Source: Sulfidibacterium sp964473395 | GTDB lineage: Bacteria; Bacteroidota; Bacteroidia; Bacteroidales; F082 | Reading direction: 5' to 3' | NCBI GenBank assembly: GCA_964473395.1 | Contig: CAYYOW010000011.1 | Location: 1-39,157, forward strand | Length of the DNA: 39,157 bases | Shown: one piece after another, positions 1 to 8,798 of the stretch | How the letters are laid out: each line of letters begins with the position of its first letter | Numbering within the stretch: position 1 is the first letter of the stretch | Translations under genes and position numbers: made by a program | The notes under the pieces: generated by a model | Told to the model about the DNA's origin: nothing | The model's database searches: none | The model's input: only the letters and a program-made list of their open reading frames with translations

Positions 1-54
1 ATAGAATGTCAGATTCCGGTTCTGATGATTCGGGTTCGAATCCCGGCGGGATCA
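1..54 (+). tRNA. tRNA-Arg(CCG), 3' part only
   Basis: The window opens inside a tRNA. The anticodon stem TCAGA/TCTGA (9-13 with 21-25) encloses a seven-base loop, TTCCGGT, giving anticodon CCG (16-18), which reads the arginine codon CGG. The T arm follows (30-46, with GGGTTCGAATCCC), then the 3' acceptor strand (47-53) and discriminator base A54. CCA is not encoded. The 5' acceptor strand and most of the D arm lie before base 1. Confidence 0.9.
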
Positions 55-55
55 C

Positions 56-94
56 TTTTTAAAGAGGCTTAATCATTTGATTGAGCCTCTTTTT
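56..94 (+). terminator. rho-independent terminator of the tRNA-Arg gene
   Basis: A long hairpin starts two bases after the tRNA. AAAGAGGCT (61-69) pairs with AGCCTCTTT (84-92), extended inward by a T-G pair and AATC/GATT around a four-base loop. T-runs flank both sides, so it could work in both directions. Confidence 0.85.
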
Positions 95-235
95 GTTTAT
101 TAAGCCTGATTTGATTGCCGTTTAGAGAATTTTTGAGATGACAACGATGGTTACTTTCATCTCATTGTAACCCCCATTTTGAATATTAGTTGGTAATATT
201 TCCCGGATTAGACAAAGGAATAAGAAAGAAATTTT
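95..235. other. intergenic stretch without a recognised gene
   Basis: This stretch separates the tRNA terminator from the stop codon of the response regulator gene. The only structure seen is an 8-bp inverted repeat (TGAGATGA at 134-141 with TCATCTCA at 157-164). It has no T-run on either strand, so it is not a convincing terminator. Confidence 0.5.
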
Positions 236-1399
236 TTATAACATCAACGGTTTCACAAAAGCCTCAATGTCCTTTTCAGTGATTTCTCTGTCACACAGGA
301 TGAGCAGGCGCTCTACCACGTTGTGTAGTTCTCGTACATTACCGGTCCACCGGAAAGACTGCAACATTTTCAGTGCTTCATCAGTGATGTTTTTGTCGGG
401 CTTTCCCTGAGACATTGATAGTTCGGTAATAAAATGATGAACAAGTAGTGGAATGTCGTCGATGCGCTCGCGCAGCGGTGGTACTTGCATAACAATAACA
501 CTCAGCCGGTGATAGAGGTCTTCACGGAAGTTACCTTTTTTAATTTCTTCGGGGAGATTTTTGTTGGAGGCTGCCAAAACACGTACATCCACCGGAATTT
601 CCTTTTCGCCTCCCACGCGGGTTATCTTGTTCTCTTGCAACGCCCTTAAAACTTTGGCCTGAGCCGACAAACTCATATCACCAATTTCATCGAGAAAAAG
701 TGTACCACCATGTGCCAGCTCAAAGTCGCCCCGCCGTTGTTTGATGGCCGAAGTAAACGAACCCTTTTCATGTCCAAAAAGCTGACTTTCAATAAGCTCG
801 GAAGGGATAGCAGCACAGTTTACTTCAAGGAAAGGTGATTTTACCCGGATACTTTGTTCGTGGATTTGCCGTGCAACCAGCTCTTTACCCGTGCCATTTT
901 CTCCGGAAATCAGCACCCGTGCATTGGTAGGTGCCACGCGGGCAATCATCTCCTTTAGCTGTACCATGGAATGTGAATTACCCACGAGTTCATATTTTTT
1001 CTCGATCTCCTTTTTCAGTGATTTGGTTTGGTTTACCAAAGCTTTTTTGTCGATGGCATTACGCAGGGTTATGAGCAGGCGGTTCAGGTCGGGAGGTTTC
1101 ACAATGAAATCATAGGCTCCCTTTTTTATAGCTTCCACTGCCGTTTCAATAGTCCCATGCCCTGAAATCATAATTACCGGACAATCAGTAAACAGTTGCA
1201 AGGCATCCAGAACTTCCATACCGTCCATTTCGGGCATTTTTATATCAAGCAAAATCACATCGTAAGCCGCTGCTTTGGCCAACTCCAATCCATCCATACC
1301 GTTAGCAGCCAGATCTACTTCATATTTTTCAAACTCCAGAATCTCTTTAAGTGTCCGACGGATACTGCTTTCGTCATCGATGACCAATATTTTTGCCAT
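236..1399 (-). CDS. NtrC-type sigma-54 activator response regulator without a Fis domain
   Basis: The protein (387 aa) has an N-terminal receiver domain with acidic pocket D8/D9, phosphoacceptor D52 in DIKMP and K101. An AAA+ sigma-54 activation domain follows: Walker A GENGTGKE from about residue 166 and Walker B GGTLFLDEIG from 231. The loop that contacts sigma-54, GAFTGA in classical members, reads GSFTSA (213-218). The protein ends just after the AAA+ lid (VRELHNVVERL), so the usual C-terminal Fis-type helix-turn-helix is absent. NtrC-family members are normally about 440-480 aa. I chose the ATG at 1399; a TTG six codons upstream keeps the frame but would add a non-homologous leader. Presumably it activates RpoN promoters after phosphorylation by an unlinked histidine kinase. 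No kinase gene is adjacent, so its targets are unknown. Confidence 0.9.
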   Translation of the reverse strand: MAKILVIDDESSIRRTLKEILEFEKYEVDLAANGMDGLELAKAAAYDVILLDIKMPEMDGMEVLDALQLFTDCPVIMISGHGTIETAVEAIKKGAYDFIVKPPDLNRLLITLRNAIDKKALVNQTKSLKKEIEKKYELVGNSHSMVQLKEMIARVAPTNARVLISGENGTGKELVARQIHEQSIRVKSPFLEVNCAAIPSELIESQLFGHEKGSFTSAIKQRRGDFELAHGGTLFLDEIGDMSLSAQAKVLRALQENKITRVGGEKEIPVDVRVLAASNKNLPEEIKKGNFREDLYHRLSVIVMQVPPLRERIDDIPLLVHHFITELSMSQGKPDKNITDEALKMLQSFRWTGNVRELHNVVERLLILCDREITEKDIEAFVKPLML

Positions 1400-1502
1400 G
1401 AGGTTATTTTTTTTCAAAATTAATCATTCTTTGCGTTAAAGCGCGCACCCGGTAAGTCTGTCTGTTACATTTTTTTTACATTCGCAAAAAACTACAGATA
1501 AG

Positions 1503-2309
1503 ATGGCAAAATATTCATTTCAAAATCAGGTCGTTATTATTACCGGAGCTTCTTCCGGCATTGGCAAAGAGCTTGCGCTACAACTTGCTGCAAAGGGCGC
1601 CTTGCTGGCTCTGGGCGCACGTAATATGGAGAAACTTGAGAAAGTTGCCGAAGCCTGCCGGCAAAAAGGAGGTACGGCCGTGGCTGTTCAATTGGATGTA
1701 GCTGACAAAGAGAGTTGCCGGACTTTCATCGAAAAGTCAGTGGAAAAATTTGGGAAGATCGATCTGCTGGTAAACAATGCCGGAATTTCCATGTGGGCCT
1801 ATTTTGAAGAGTTCACGGATTTGACACCGTTTGAACGGATTATGCAGGTAAACTATTTCGGAAGTCTGTACTGTACTTTTTATGCTTTACAGTTCCTAAA
1901 GAAAACAAAAGGCCGTCTGGTAGGCGTCTCCAGCCTTACCGGAAAAACAGGTGTTCCCACGCGAAGTGGATACGCTGCCAGCAAACATGCCGTGGCCGGA
2001 TTTTTTGATACGTTGCGCATCGAGTTAAAAGACACTGGCGTGAGCGTGACTATGATTTATCCAGGATTTGTAGCTACTGATGTGCGCAAACTTGCCATGG
2101 GCAGTGATGGAAAGTCACTGGGTAAAAGTCCGTTGGACGAAACCGGTACCATGACTGTTGAAAAGTGTGTTAGCCTGATGATACCGGCTATTGCTAAACG
2201 TAAACGCGAGCTGGTGATGACATTGAAGGGCAGACTCGGGCTTTGGCTGAAACTAATTGCACCGGGTCTGGTAGATCGGATTGCCTTAAAGGCCGTGTCG
2301 AGAAAGTAA
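1503..2309 (+). CDS. short-chain dehydrogenase/reductase (SDR)
   Basis: This is a 268-aa classical SDR with a Rossmann fold. The nucleotide-binding motif TGASSGIG is at 14-21 and the structural NNAG at 91-94. The catalytic Ser-Tyr-Lys set is about S144, Y157 and K161 (SGYAASKHA). An arginine (R40, GAR) after the second beta strand suggests NADP(H) preference, which is inference. The C-terminal tail (about 230-268) is basic and amphipathic, as in SDRs that sit on membranes and act on lipid-like substrates; the substrate cannot be read from the sequence. The gene diverges from the response regulator across 103 bases. A possible -7 element is TACATTCG (1477-1484), one mismatch from TAnnTTTG. It converges on the small barrel gene through a shared terminator. 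Confidence 0.9.
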   Translation: MAKYSFQNQVVIITGASSGIGKELALQLAAKGALLALGARNMEKLEKVAEACRQKGGTAVAVQLDVADKESCRTFIEKSVEKFGKIDLLVNNAGISMWAYFEEFTDLTPFERIMQVNYFGSLYCTFYALQFLKKTKGRLVGVSSLTGKTGVPTRSGYAASKHAVAGFFDTLRIELKDTGVSVTMIYPGFVATDVRKLAMGSDGKSLGKSPLDETGTMTVEKCVSLMIPAIAKRKRELVMTLKGRLGLWLKLIAPGLVDRIALKAVSRK

Positions 2310-2350
2310 GCGGATATAAAAAAAGCGGGTATTGTTTAAAATATCCGCTT
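2308..2350. terminator. bidirectional terminator between convergent genes
   Basis: AAGCGGATAT (2308-2317, overlapping the SDR stop codon) pairs with ATATCCGCTT (2341-2350). A second 5' arm, GCGGGTAT (2325-2332), can pair with the same 3' arm using one G-T pair, giving two mutually exclusive hairpins. It lies between the ends of the SDR gene (+) and the barrel gene (-). Confidence 0.65.
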
Positions 2351-2371
2351 TCCTCAAAATGAAATATCGTT

Positions 2372-2833
2372 TTACAATTTCATAGAAATGCCGATGGTGG
2401 AGCTGAAATAAGTTCCACTACCAACCTCAACATTGAGACCCCATGTTTTATCCCAGTACCAGCGGCCGCCTATATGGATGCCACTACTGAAACTAATACT
2501 ACGGCTAAAGTCAAGGCCCATGGTGGCCCCGGCATATAAGTCCCAGGTACTGTGTATATTCAGCATCCGGTTAAAGTGGTAATCGGCTCTTCCGGAAACG
2601 ATAAAACTGAAATTATCATAAAACACAAAATTGATCTGCGGGCCGACAGTCCAATTTGGATTAACGGTAAAATCCATGTAGGCATATATTGGAAATCCTC
2701 CTGAATAGATACCGGCACCGGCATTTAACTGTACCTTGCTTTTGGTAAGTACTGTTTCCAAATTACTTTGAGCAAATATGTTCCCGGTCAGAACAAAAAA
2801 CATGGCAGCAGAAAGAAAGAGGAGTCTTTTCAT
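2372..2833 (-). CDS. small outer-membrane beta-barrel protein
   Basis: The product is 153 aa. It starts with a clear Sec signal peptide (MKRLLFLSAAMFFVLTGNIFAQ, cleavage probably after residue 21). The rest is alternating polar and aromatic short strands with turns such as NPNW and DKTW, roughly eight strands, ending in a strand with a C-terminal Leu. This is the pattern of OmpW/OmpX-like or porin-family small barrels that are abundant in Bacteroidota. No catalytic motif is visible and I cannot assign a ligand. It lies downstream of ccsBA on the same strand with a 52-base gap that contains no obvious terminator, so it may be read from that transcript. Confidence 0.75.
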   Translation of the reverse strand: MKRLLFLSAAMFFVLTGNIFAQSNLETVLTKSKVQLNAGAGIYSGGFPIYAYMDFTVNPNWTVGPQINFVFYDNFSFIVSGRADYHFNRMLNIHSTWDLYAGATMGLDFSRSISFSSGIHIGGRWYWDKTWGLNVEVGSGTYFSSTIGISMKL

Positions 2834-2885
2834 AAAAAATTAATTTTAAAATGGTTTCAAGACAACTGCAAAGTTAAACGTATTT

Positions 2886-5800
2886 TTATTTTTGCCGCTC
2901 CTTTAGCCGAAGTTCGTTATTATATGCCAGAATTACCGTTATAATTAAAACTCCAAGTATGTAATAAACAAAATTGGGAATGGGAACAGGGGCTCCACTA
3001 GCGTAAGAATGCAATCCGGAGAGATAATAATTTACTCCGAAATAAGTCATTAATATGGAGAAAAACCCGATTATGGAAGCGAGGTTAAAAGTGAATCTGG
3101 ATTTTAACCCTGGGATAAAGCGCATATGTACAATAAAGCTGTAAACCAATATACTTACTAATGCCCAGGTCTCTTTGGGATCCCAGCCCCAATAGCGACC
3201 CCAGCTTTCGTTAGCCCATACACCACCGATAAAAGTTCCAATGGCAAGCATATATAAACCGACAGTGAGTGTTCGTTCGTTAATAGTTGTTAGTTCTTTA
3301 ATATGATTTACCATGAGCAAATGGTTCTTGGGCGTTTTCATAATCGTTAAAATCAGGTTGAAAAAGCCTAGCAAAGCTCCCAGCGCCAGGAATCCGTAGC
3401 TGGCTGTTATTACGGAAACGTGAATAGTCAGCCAGTAGGATTTCAGTACAGGAACCAAATTGGTAATTTCCGGATCCATCCAGCTTAAGTGTGCCACAAA
3501 CAGGATGATGGAAGCCAGCAAAGTGGTGGCAGCTATGGTCATTTTTGACCGTCTTGAGAACAGCAGCCCGGCCAGTACAGTAACCCAGCCAATATAAATC
3601 ATGGACTCATAACCATCGCTCCACGGGGCGTGTCCCGAAATATACCAGCGAAGTCCCAGTCCGAAGGTCTGTAGTAAGAATCCGACAAAGATGATGCCCA
3701 CGAAAAAATTCAAAATCACCCGCAGAGCTTTGGTGTCTTTAAAAATAGCGACAAACGTCAGGACAATCATAACCAGACCTATCAGGCTGTATGCTATGGC
3801 GAGCCGGAAGAAAATCATCCAACGGTTGTAAAGGATCTCGGCGTTAATTTTGCTTTGCGAAGGAATTAGTGCAGCACCGTATTTCTTTTGGTAGGAGGAG
3901 AAACTTGCCAGTAGCTCATGTGCAAGCTTTGTTTTTCCTTTTGCCAGCGCCTGCAAATATTGTGGGATAACACTAACAACAATCACCGAATCCTGACCTG
4001 ACAGGGTAGTAGCTTTCGTTGCCGGCGAGTACCATGTGTGGTGTAAGTTTTTCGAATCAGGTATAATTCTAAGAAACTGCCCCGTGTAAACCATGTACGC
4101 TATGTTCATGCGCTCGTCCACTTTCATAACTTCCCTATCAAACACTCCCCTCTGGGAAGGCTTTGCAGCATAAACTTCTGTAACGTATTTCTGAAGTTTG
4201 TACGTATTGTTTTTCATGTCGATAAAGTCAAAGTAGGAGGCATATTTCCCTTTTATACCAATAACTCTGGCCAGTTTTTTACTGGTTACTTTAATCATGG
4301 GAACTTGTTGCCAGTAAATTGGGTTGCTCATCATCCCCAGCAAAACCTGATCGGGATTAAGGCCGTGGAAACGACTCTTCCATGTGAGTTTTCGCAATAC
4401 TTCACTTGCCAGGGTGTTTATCGGCTTTATTCTGCCATCGTTGGATTGCACCAATAGGCGTCCGAATTGATCAGCTTCCGACTTGTTTATTTTGGGAACA
4501 CTATTAAAATTAAAATGTTTGTGCTGGGCGTAACCAGTTGCTGATAAAGTGGTTGTGAAAAGTATTAAAAAAAGAATTGTTTTGGTTGTAGCCGATATTT
4601 TCTTCAAATATCTTCCCATGGCTGCGAAATGACTTTTGCTGTTCAGCAGCGACAGCATCATGCCCAAAGCCATCAGGAAGTAGCCTGCATACGTGAAAAG
4701 GGTTCCCCAATAGTCATGGTTTACTGAAAGTATACTTCCCTGTTCGTCCCGGTCATAAGAAGATTGAAAGAATCGGTATCCTCTGTAATTTAAAACATGG
4801 TTCATATAGATATGGTAAGGTATATTAAGGTTTTTTTCTTTATCAATGATAACTACACGACTGGCATAACTTGAAGGGCTCATGGAGCCAGGGTAACGTT
4901 TCAGTTCAAACTTGTTCAGCTTGATGGAAAAAGGCAGCTTTATTTCACTGGCGCCATAATCCATTCTCACATTAATGCCGTTAAGCGTAAAAAAGTTTTC
5001 TTCACCACGATAACCTGTTCCTCCTCTAAGCATAACCTCTTTTGACTGGTTTCCCGAAGTGGCTTTCACAACAAGCACATCCATCAAGTTGGCATTTTTG
5101 TTACCACTGGGGGCATAACTTATTTTGCCATGAGAATAAAAGTTTGTCAATACCATGTTCAGTCCGTTTTCGCTGTATAGTTTTCCTTTTTCTAATGGAT
5201 AAGGTTTTCCCGGAGCCAGTGTCTCGGTAACCCTGCTTTTCATGGAAGTAGTGTGAAGCGTGTCGGGAGTAGTAATGAAAAGTATTCCTCCTTTTAAGGA
5301 AATATTCACTGCTTTGGGATTATTTGCTTTTCCAAATCTTATGATGTGACTTCCAACTTGTTGTTCATCACCGTCTTTAAGATAGATGTTTAGCCGTCCT
5401 GAGGTACCGGCAGAGGCAACCAGAGTAATTATCGGTGTACCTGTCTGGCCTTCGGAAATAATTTCACGGGCATTAGAAATAAATCTGACTGCTTTTAACT
5501 CAATATGCTTGTTGCCAACTTTCAGGCTTTGATGATAATCATCAGGGGTGAGTGTCGAAAGCAGTACATGCTCCTTCGCCTTTACGGAGTCGTTTTTAGT
5601 TACAGCGCTTACTTCCACGTAGGTACGGTCGGAAAGAATGGTGTTTGAAGTCTCTCCCTGGCGTAGATGTAATATACCTTCAAAGCTTACAAAACGGGTG
5701 ATGGTTGCACCCAAAAGGATAATTAGAAATGCGAGATGGAAAATAAACATGGTAAATTTTCCCTTGCGATACATTCGAAACCGGATAATGTTGGCAATAA

Positions 5801-5981
5801 GATTTGCAGCCAGCAACCCGAGCAAAACATCAAACCAGGTAGCATTGTAAACTACCGCTCTGGCGGCAGTACTGCCAAAATCGTTCTCGATAAAGGTAGC
5901 TGCTCCAATGCTAAAGGCGAAAATTAAAATTAAAACGCCCATGCTTTGCATGGAGAAAAATATATTGGATAACTTCTTCAT
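2886..5981 (-). CDS. ccsBA: CcsBA cytochrome c maturation fusion (ResB + CcsA), system II
   Basis: This 1031-aa protein fuses the two halves of the system II haem exporter and cytochrome c synthase. The N-terminal ResB/CcsB part has three membrane segments in the first 110 residues, with a His in the third (FHLAF). A long periplasmic domain and a fourth membrane segment (about 430-455) follow. The C-terminal CcsA part has multiple membrane segments, the haem-handling WWD motif (WGRYWGWDPKETW, about residue 930) and flanking histidines in HAPWSDGYES, THVSVITASYG and FIVHMRF. Between the halves is another hydrophobic, signal-like segment (TILFLILFTTTLSATGYAQ) and a second periplasmic domain. 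The protein would relay haem to the outside and attach it to CxxCH motifs, such as the two in the peroxidase encoded at 7626. The fused form is common in Bacteroidota and Epsilonproteobacteria. Confidence 0.95.
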   Translation of the reverse strand: MKKLSNIFFSMQSMGVLILIFAFSIGAATFIENDFGSTAARAVVYNATWFDVLLGLLAANLIANIIRFRMYRKGKFTMFIFHLAFLIILLGATITRFVSFEGILHLRQGETSNTILSDRTYVEVSAVTKNDSVKAKEHVLLSTLTPDDYHQSLKVGNKHIELKAVRFISNAREIISEGQTGTPIITLVASAGTSGRLNIYLKDGDEQQVGSHIIRFGKANNPKAVNISLKGGILFITTPDTLHTTSMKSRVTETLAPGKPYPLEKGKLYSENGLNMVLTNFYSHGKISYAPSGNKNANLMDVLVVKATSGNQSKEVMLRGGTGYRGEENFFTLNGINVRMDYGASEIKLPFSIKLNKFELKRYPGSMSPSSYASRVVIIDKEKNLNIPYHIYMNHVLNYRGYRFFQSSYDRDEQGSILSVNHDYWGTLFTYAGYFLMALGMMLSLLNSKSHFAAMGRYLKKISATTKTILFLILFTTTLSATGYAQHKHFNFNSVPKINKSEADQFGRLLVQSNDGRIKPINTLASEVLRKLTWKSRFHGLNPDQVLLGMMSNPIYWQQVPMIKVTSKKLARVIGIKGKYASYFDFIDMKNNTYKLQKYVTEVYAAKPSQRGVFDREVMKVDERMNIAYMVYTGQFLRIIPDSKNLHHTWYSPATKATTLSGQDSVIVVSVIPQYLQALAKGKTKLAHELLASFSSYQKKYGAALIPSQSKINAEILYNRWMIFFRLAIAYSLIGLVMIVLTFVAIFKDTKALRVILNFFVGIIFVGFLLQTFGLGLRWYISGHAPWSDGYESMIYIGWVTVLAGLLFSRRSKMTIAATTLLASIILFVAHLSWMDPEITNLVPVLKSYWLTIHVSVITASYGFLALGALLGFFNLILTIMKTPKNHLLMVNHIKELTTINERTLTVGLYMLAIGTFIGGVWANESWGRYWGWDPKETWALVSILVYSFIVHMRFIPGLKSRFTFNLASIIGFFSILMTYFGVNYYLSGLHSYASGAPVPIPNFVYYILGVLIITVILAYNNELRLKERQK

Positions 5982-6169
5982 ATTATTTAGTTATTTAGGT
6001 GAAATAGTAACTCATGTAATTATTTTTCAGGATGATCAATTTTTTTGAATCAAGTCACAAAATTAATTTACCATCCGTGGTTACAAGTTATATAATTATG
6101 GTAAATACTTATATATTTTTAGAATCAGATCGTTAAAGCAATTGAATTCAAGTGTTTACTAATTGAATT
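5982..6169. other. intergenic region upstream of ccsBA
   Basis: This AT-rich region lies between two genes on the minus strand. AATTGAATTC occurs twice, 21 bases apart (6140-6149 and 6161-6170, the second touching the stop codon of the Smr gene). They could form only a six-base hairpin. I see no convincing promoter match for ccsBA. Confidence 0.4.
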
Positions 6170-7249
6170 CTAGTTTTTATTTTTATCTATGGACACATCC
6201 AGTGCCCCCACACCAAATTTGCTGATGGAGGCCACGGAGTCTTCCAAATGTTCATACTCTTTTAATTCATTAATAATAGCATTTTTTAATGTTCCGTTTC
6301 CCACGCCGTGAATAAAGGTTATTTTGCGATAGCCCTCAATAATGGCGCTTTCCAGCGCTTTCCTAAAATGGTTCATTTGCAATTGAAACATATCGCGGCT
6401 TTCCATGCCTGCAATATTATCAACTATTTCACCAATGTGTAAGTCAACAATAGCTTCGCCCACGTCCGTGCGGAATTTATCAATGAAAGGGATTTCGCGT
6501 TTGACGGCAGCTTTTGTCTTTTGGGGTTCTCTGTCGAATTTCTGCTGTATTGCATTTTCCACAGCCTCACGGAAAGTTGACCGCAGGGCAATGACCGAAA
6601 TAATGGCTTTTTCGTTGGTGAGCGTGTTCGTCTGATAACTTCCCTCTGAAAAAAAACGGTTTGCCCGGATGTCAATAACAGAATGTATCGGGAAAAAGAC
6701 CTTTTCGGGATTCGTTTCGTGTATTATGATTTGAATGATACCCCGAAGCCACTGGTCAATTTCATCGCGGGTGATGGTTGCTAAAACCATCTTGGATTCT
6801 GATGGAACCGAGCCGTAATCAACTCCTTCCAACTTTTCGTTACGTTCCAGAAAGAGGTTGTAAAGGATATCGAAAGGAGTGTGATTCACCAGAAGGATAT
6901 CCATATCGCCAGTGAGTACCCATTGTTGTTCGTGTGGCTCAAACATCAGGTAGAAACCCTCCTTTTCTTTGGTTTGTCCCCATGGGTTTATGTTGCTCAC
7001 ACTGTTTTCTTCCGTTTCGGAAGTCTCCTCAACTTTTGGAGTACTGCCTTTTTGCGGCTCATACACTCCAAAATGTATCTCTTCTGCTTCCTGCTCCCTG
7101 TAATCCGGAATCAGGTCCTTGCTAAGTACGGGAATTTCGAAACCTTCATCTGTTTCAACCTTCACTAACTTGTTGTCTACCAGCGCCGTAATCAGGCCGC
7201 CACCTGTTTCGTTCAGGAATTTAACTTTATCACCAACTTTAAACCGCAT
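6170..7249 (-). CDS. DUF2027 protein with C-terminal Smr domain
   Basis: The product is 359 aa. The N-terminal 60 residues (FKVGDKVKFLNETGGGLIT) look like a KOW/SH3-like barrel, as at the start of DUF2027 proteins. The middle (about 90-240) is the DUF2027 body. The C-terminal 85 residues form a Smr domain: VDLHIGEIVD at about 273-282 is the LDLH-type motif and IHGVGNGTLK at about 318-327 is the HGxGxG loop. Smr domains, as in MutS2, bind or nick nucleic acid. The specific role of this Bacteroidota family is not known to me. An AAAGGAG sequence sits just ahead of the ATG, unusually good for this window, and a -7 match lies 23 bases upstream. Confidence 0.9.
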   Translation of the reverse strand: MRFKVGDKVKFLNETGGGLITALVDNKLVKVETDEGFEIPVLSKDLIPDYREQEAEEIHFGVYEPQKGSTPKVEETSETEENSVSNINPWGQTKEKEGFYLMFEPHEQQWVLTGDMDILLVNHTPFDILYNLFLERNEKLEGVDYGSVPSESKMVLATITRDEIDQWLRGIIQIIIHETNPEKVFFPIHSVIDIRANRFFSEGSYQTNTLTNEKAIISVIALRSTFREAVENAIQQKFDREPQKTKAAVKREIPFIDKFRTDVGEAIVDLHIGEIVDNIAGMESRDMFQLQMNHFRKALESAIIEGYRKITFIHGVGNGTLKNAIINELKEYEHLEDSVASISKFGVGALDVSIDKNKN

Positions 7250-7554
7250 GCTCCTTTTAACTTTAGGCTGGCAAAGATAAATAATAATAGTGTGAGAGAA
7301 TAATTATTTAGATTGGTTCAATCATATTTATGACAACGATGATGCGCTGTGGAAAAGGCAGCAGGAAAGGGATGTCCGGGTAAGTTGTTATTTATTTCAC
7401 TATAAATGGTTGTTACCTGATTGTCATACAAATTATTATAGCGTTGCCTGTTTTGATATTTTATTAACAGATATAAATTGAGTTGTCAAAAACAAAGCGG
7501 TCAGCCTGGCCGTTATTTGAAAAATTATTTAATGGATTTTAACAAAGTCACGTG
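7250..7554. other. divergent intergenic region
   Basis: About 375 bases separate the divergent Smr and peroxidase genes. Apart from the two promoters listed separately, it holds a small hairpin (CGGTCA/TGGCCG around a GCC loop, near 7498-7514) without a T-run. I found no small ORF with convincing features. Confidence 0.5.
7272..7279 (-). promoter_or_regulatory. -7 promoter element of the DUF2027-Smr gene
   Basis: Read on the minus strand this is TATCTTTG, an exact match to the Bacteroidota -7 consensus TAnnTTTG, ending 23 bases before the start codon. No clear -33 element lies at the usual distance. Confidence 0.55.
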
Positions 7555-7584
7555 TTGTTTTCAATTTGAAAGTTTATACTTTTG
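7555..7584 (+). promoter_or_regulatory. promoter of the cytochrome c peroxidase gene
   Basis: TTG (7555-7557), a 19-base spacer and TACTTTTG (7577-7584) match the Bacteroidota -33/-7 layout exactly. The predicted transcription start is near 7591, which supports the ATG at 7626 rather than the in-frame ATG at 7566. Confidence 0.75.
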
Positions 7585-7625
7585 CAAGTATAGCCTCCCT
7601 TTTTTGGAATAGATATAAAAAAAGA

Positions 7626-8768
7626 ATGAAAAAGTTAATGTTGGTGATATTCTCGTTGCTTTTGCTGAGTGTTTCGTGTAATAAGCATGTGGTTAAGCAA
7701 CAATCTTACAATCCGACTCCTTTCAAAATTAAGATTCCTTTTGGTTTCCCCGATAAGCTGAACATTCCCGCTGACAATCCCATGACGGTTGAGGGTGTGA
7801 AACTGGGGAGGTACCTGTTTTACGATGGCCGGCTTTCGGGACGAACTGTTCCTGATTCCATGATGAGCTGTTCTACCTGCCATCTGCAAAGGCGTTCTTT
7901 TGAAGCTGGTATAGATAATGCGCGTTTCCCCGGAGGTATTGTCCGTGGTATTCGTGGCAAAAGAACCCACCATGTGATGCTGCCTATGATAAATCTAGTG
8001 TGGAATTTCAACGGTTACGGCTGGAACGGATTTTTGTATCGTGATAACCCGAATCCTAACATGCGGAACCTTGAAGATATGGTGCGTGAGGCAGTAACTT
8101 CACCTGTGGAAATGGCAGGTGATACCATGCAGGTGAAGGCCCTTTTCCAGTCAATACCCGGCTATCCGGAACTCTTTTACAAGGCTTTTGGCAGTAAGAC
8201 CATAACTTTTTTAAACATTGAAAAAGCCATCGCACAGTTTGTGCGGACGCTCATATCGGCTAACTCAAAATTTGACCAATATATGAGAGGGGCGGTGCAA
8301 CTCTCGCAAGCAGAACTACATGGCTATGTCCTGTTTACCACAGAAAACGGAGCCGATTGTTTCCACTGCCATGGCGGATATGGCAACCCGTTGTTTACCA
8401 CCAACTTATTTTATAATAATGCACTGGATACTGTTTTTAATGACCCTGCCGACCGTTTTGCCATTACCGGAAATCCGGTAGATCACGGGGCTTATAAAGC
8501 CCCTACTTTGCGTAATGTTGAACTTACCGGTCCCTACATGCGTGACGGGCGGTTTAAAACGCTGGAGGAAGTCATCGATTTCTATTCCGGTGGTCTGCAT
8601 GATTCCCCATATGTCAATCCTTTAATGCATCACATAAACGATGGTGGTGTGCGGCTTACCCCCAATGAGAAGAAAGATCTGCTTAGTTTTATCAAGACTT
8701 TACGGGACAATAGTTTTTTGACGAATTCTGATTTTTCCAGACCGGATAAATTTCCGGATGAAAAATAA
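7626..8768 (+). CDS. di-haem cytochrome c peroxidase (CcpA/MauG family), lipoprotein
   Basis: The product is 380 aa with a lipoprotein signal peptide (LLLLSVSC; lipidated Cys at residue 18), so it is an exported, membrane-anchored protein. Two haem c attachment sites are visible: CSTCH at 82-86 and CFHCH at 245-249. The spacing and surrounding sequence (GRYLFYDGRLSG, APTLRNVELTGPYMRDGRF) are those of bacterial di-haem cytochrome c peroxidases, which reduce hydrogen peroxide with electrons from small cytochromes. Some relatives are MauG-like or have no shown peroxidase activity. Maturation would need CcsBA, encoded nearby. The start is set by the promoter at 7555-7584 and by the signal peptide beginning MKKLML. 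Confidence 0.9.
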   Translation: MKKLMLVIFSLLLLSVSCNKHVVKQQSYNPTPFKIKIPFGFPDKLNIPADNPMTVEGVKLGRYLFYDGRLSGRTVPDSMMSCSTCHLQRRSFEAGIDNARFPGGIVRGIRGKRTHHVMLPMINLVWNFNGYGWNGFLYRDNPNPNMRNLEDMVREAVTSPVEMAGDTMQVKALFQSIPGYPELFYKAFGSKTITFLNIEKAIAQFVRTLISANSKFDQYMRGAVQLSQAELHGYVLFTTENGADCFHCHGGYGNPLFTTNLFYNNALDTVFNDPADRFAITGNPVDHGAYKAPTLRNVELTGPYMRDGRFKTLEEVIDFYSGGLHDSPYVNPLMHHINDGGVRLTPNEKKDLLSFIKTLRDNSFLTNSDFSRPDKFPDEK

Positions 8769-8775
8769 TTATTCT

Positions 8776-8783
8776 TATCTTTG
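8776..8783 (+). promoter_or_regulatory. -7 element of the AI-2E/PerM gene
   Basis: TATCTTTG fits TAnnTTTG exactly and ends 15 bases before the ATG at 8799, implying a leader of only about ten bases. It overlaps the alternative ATG at 8781, which argues against that start. Confidence 0.55.
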
Positions 8784-8798
8784 GTCTTTAATTGCTCT

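Noticed and set aside
1463..1468. A TGTAAC half-site on the minus strand upstream of the response regulator gene
   Set aside because: There is no partner half-site 21 bp away and no -7 element at the standard distance.
4510..4710. A 66-codon open frame inside ccsBA on the same strand
   Set aside because: It lies in another frame within a region of ccsBA that encodes a recognisable membrane segment and linker. No independent support.
6140..6170. AATTGAATTC twice, 21 bp apart, resembling the spacing of the metal operator
   Set aside because: The sequence is unrelated to the operator half-sites, it touches a stop codon, no -7 element follows, and GAATTC is self-complementary, so chance is a sufficient explanation.
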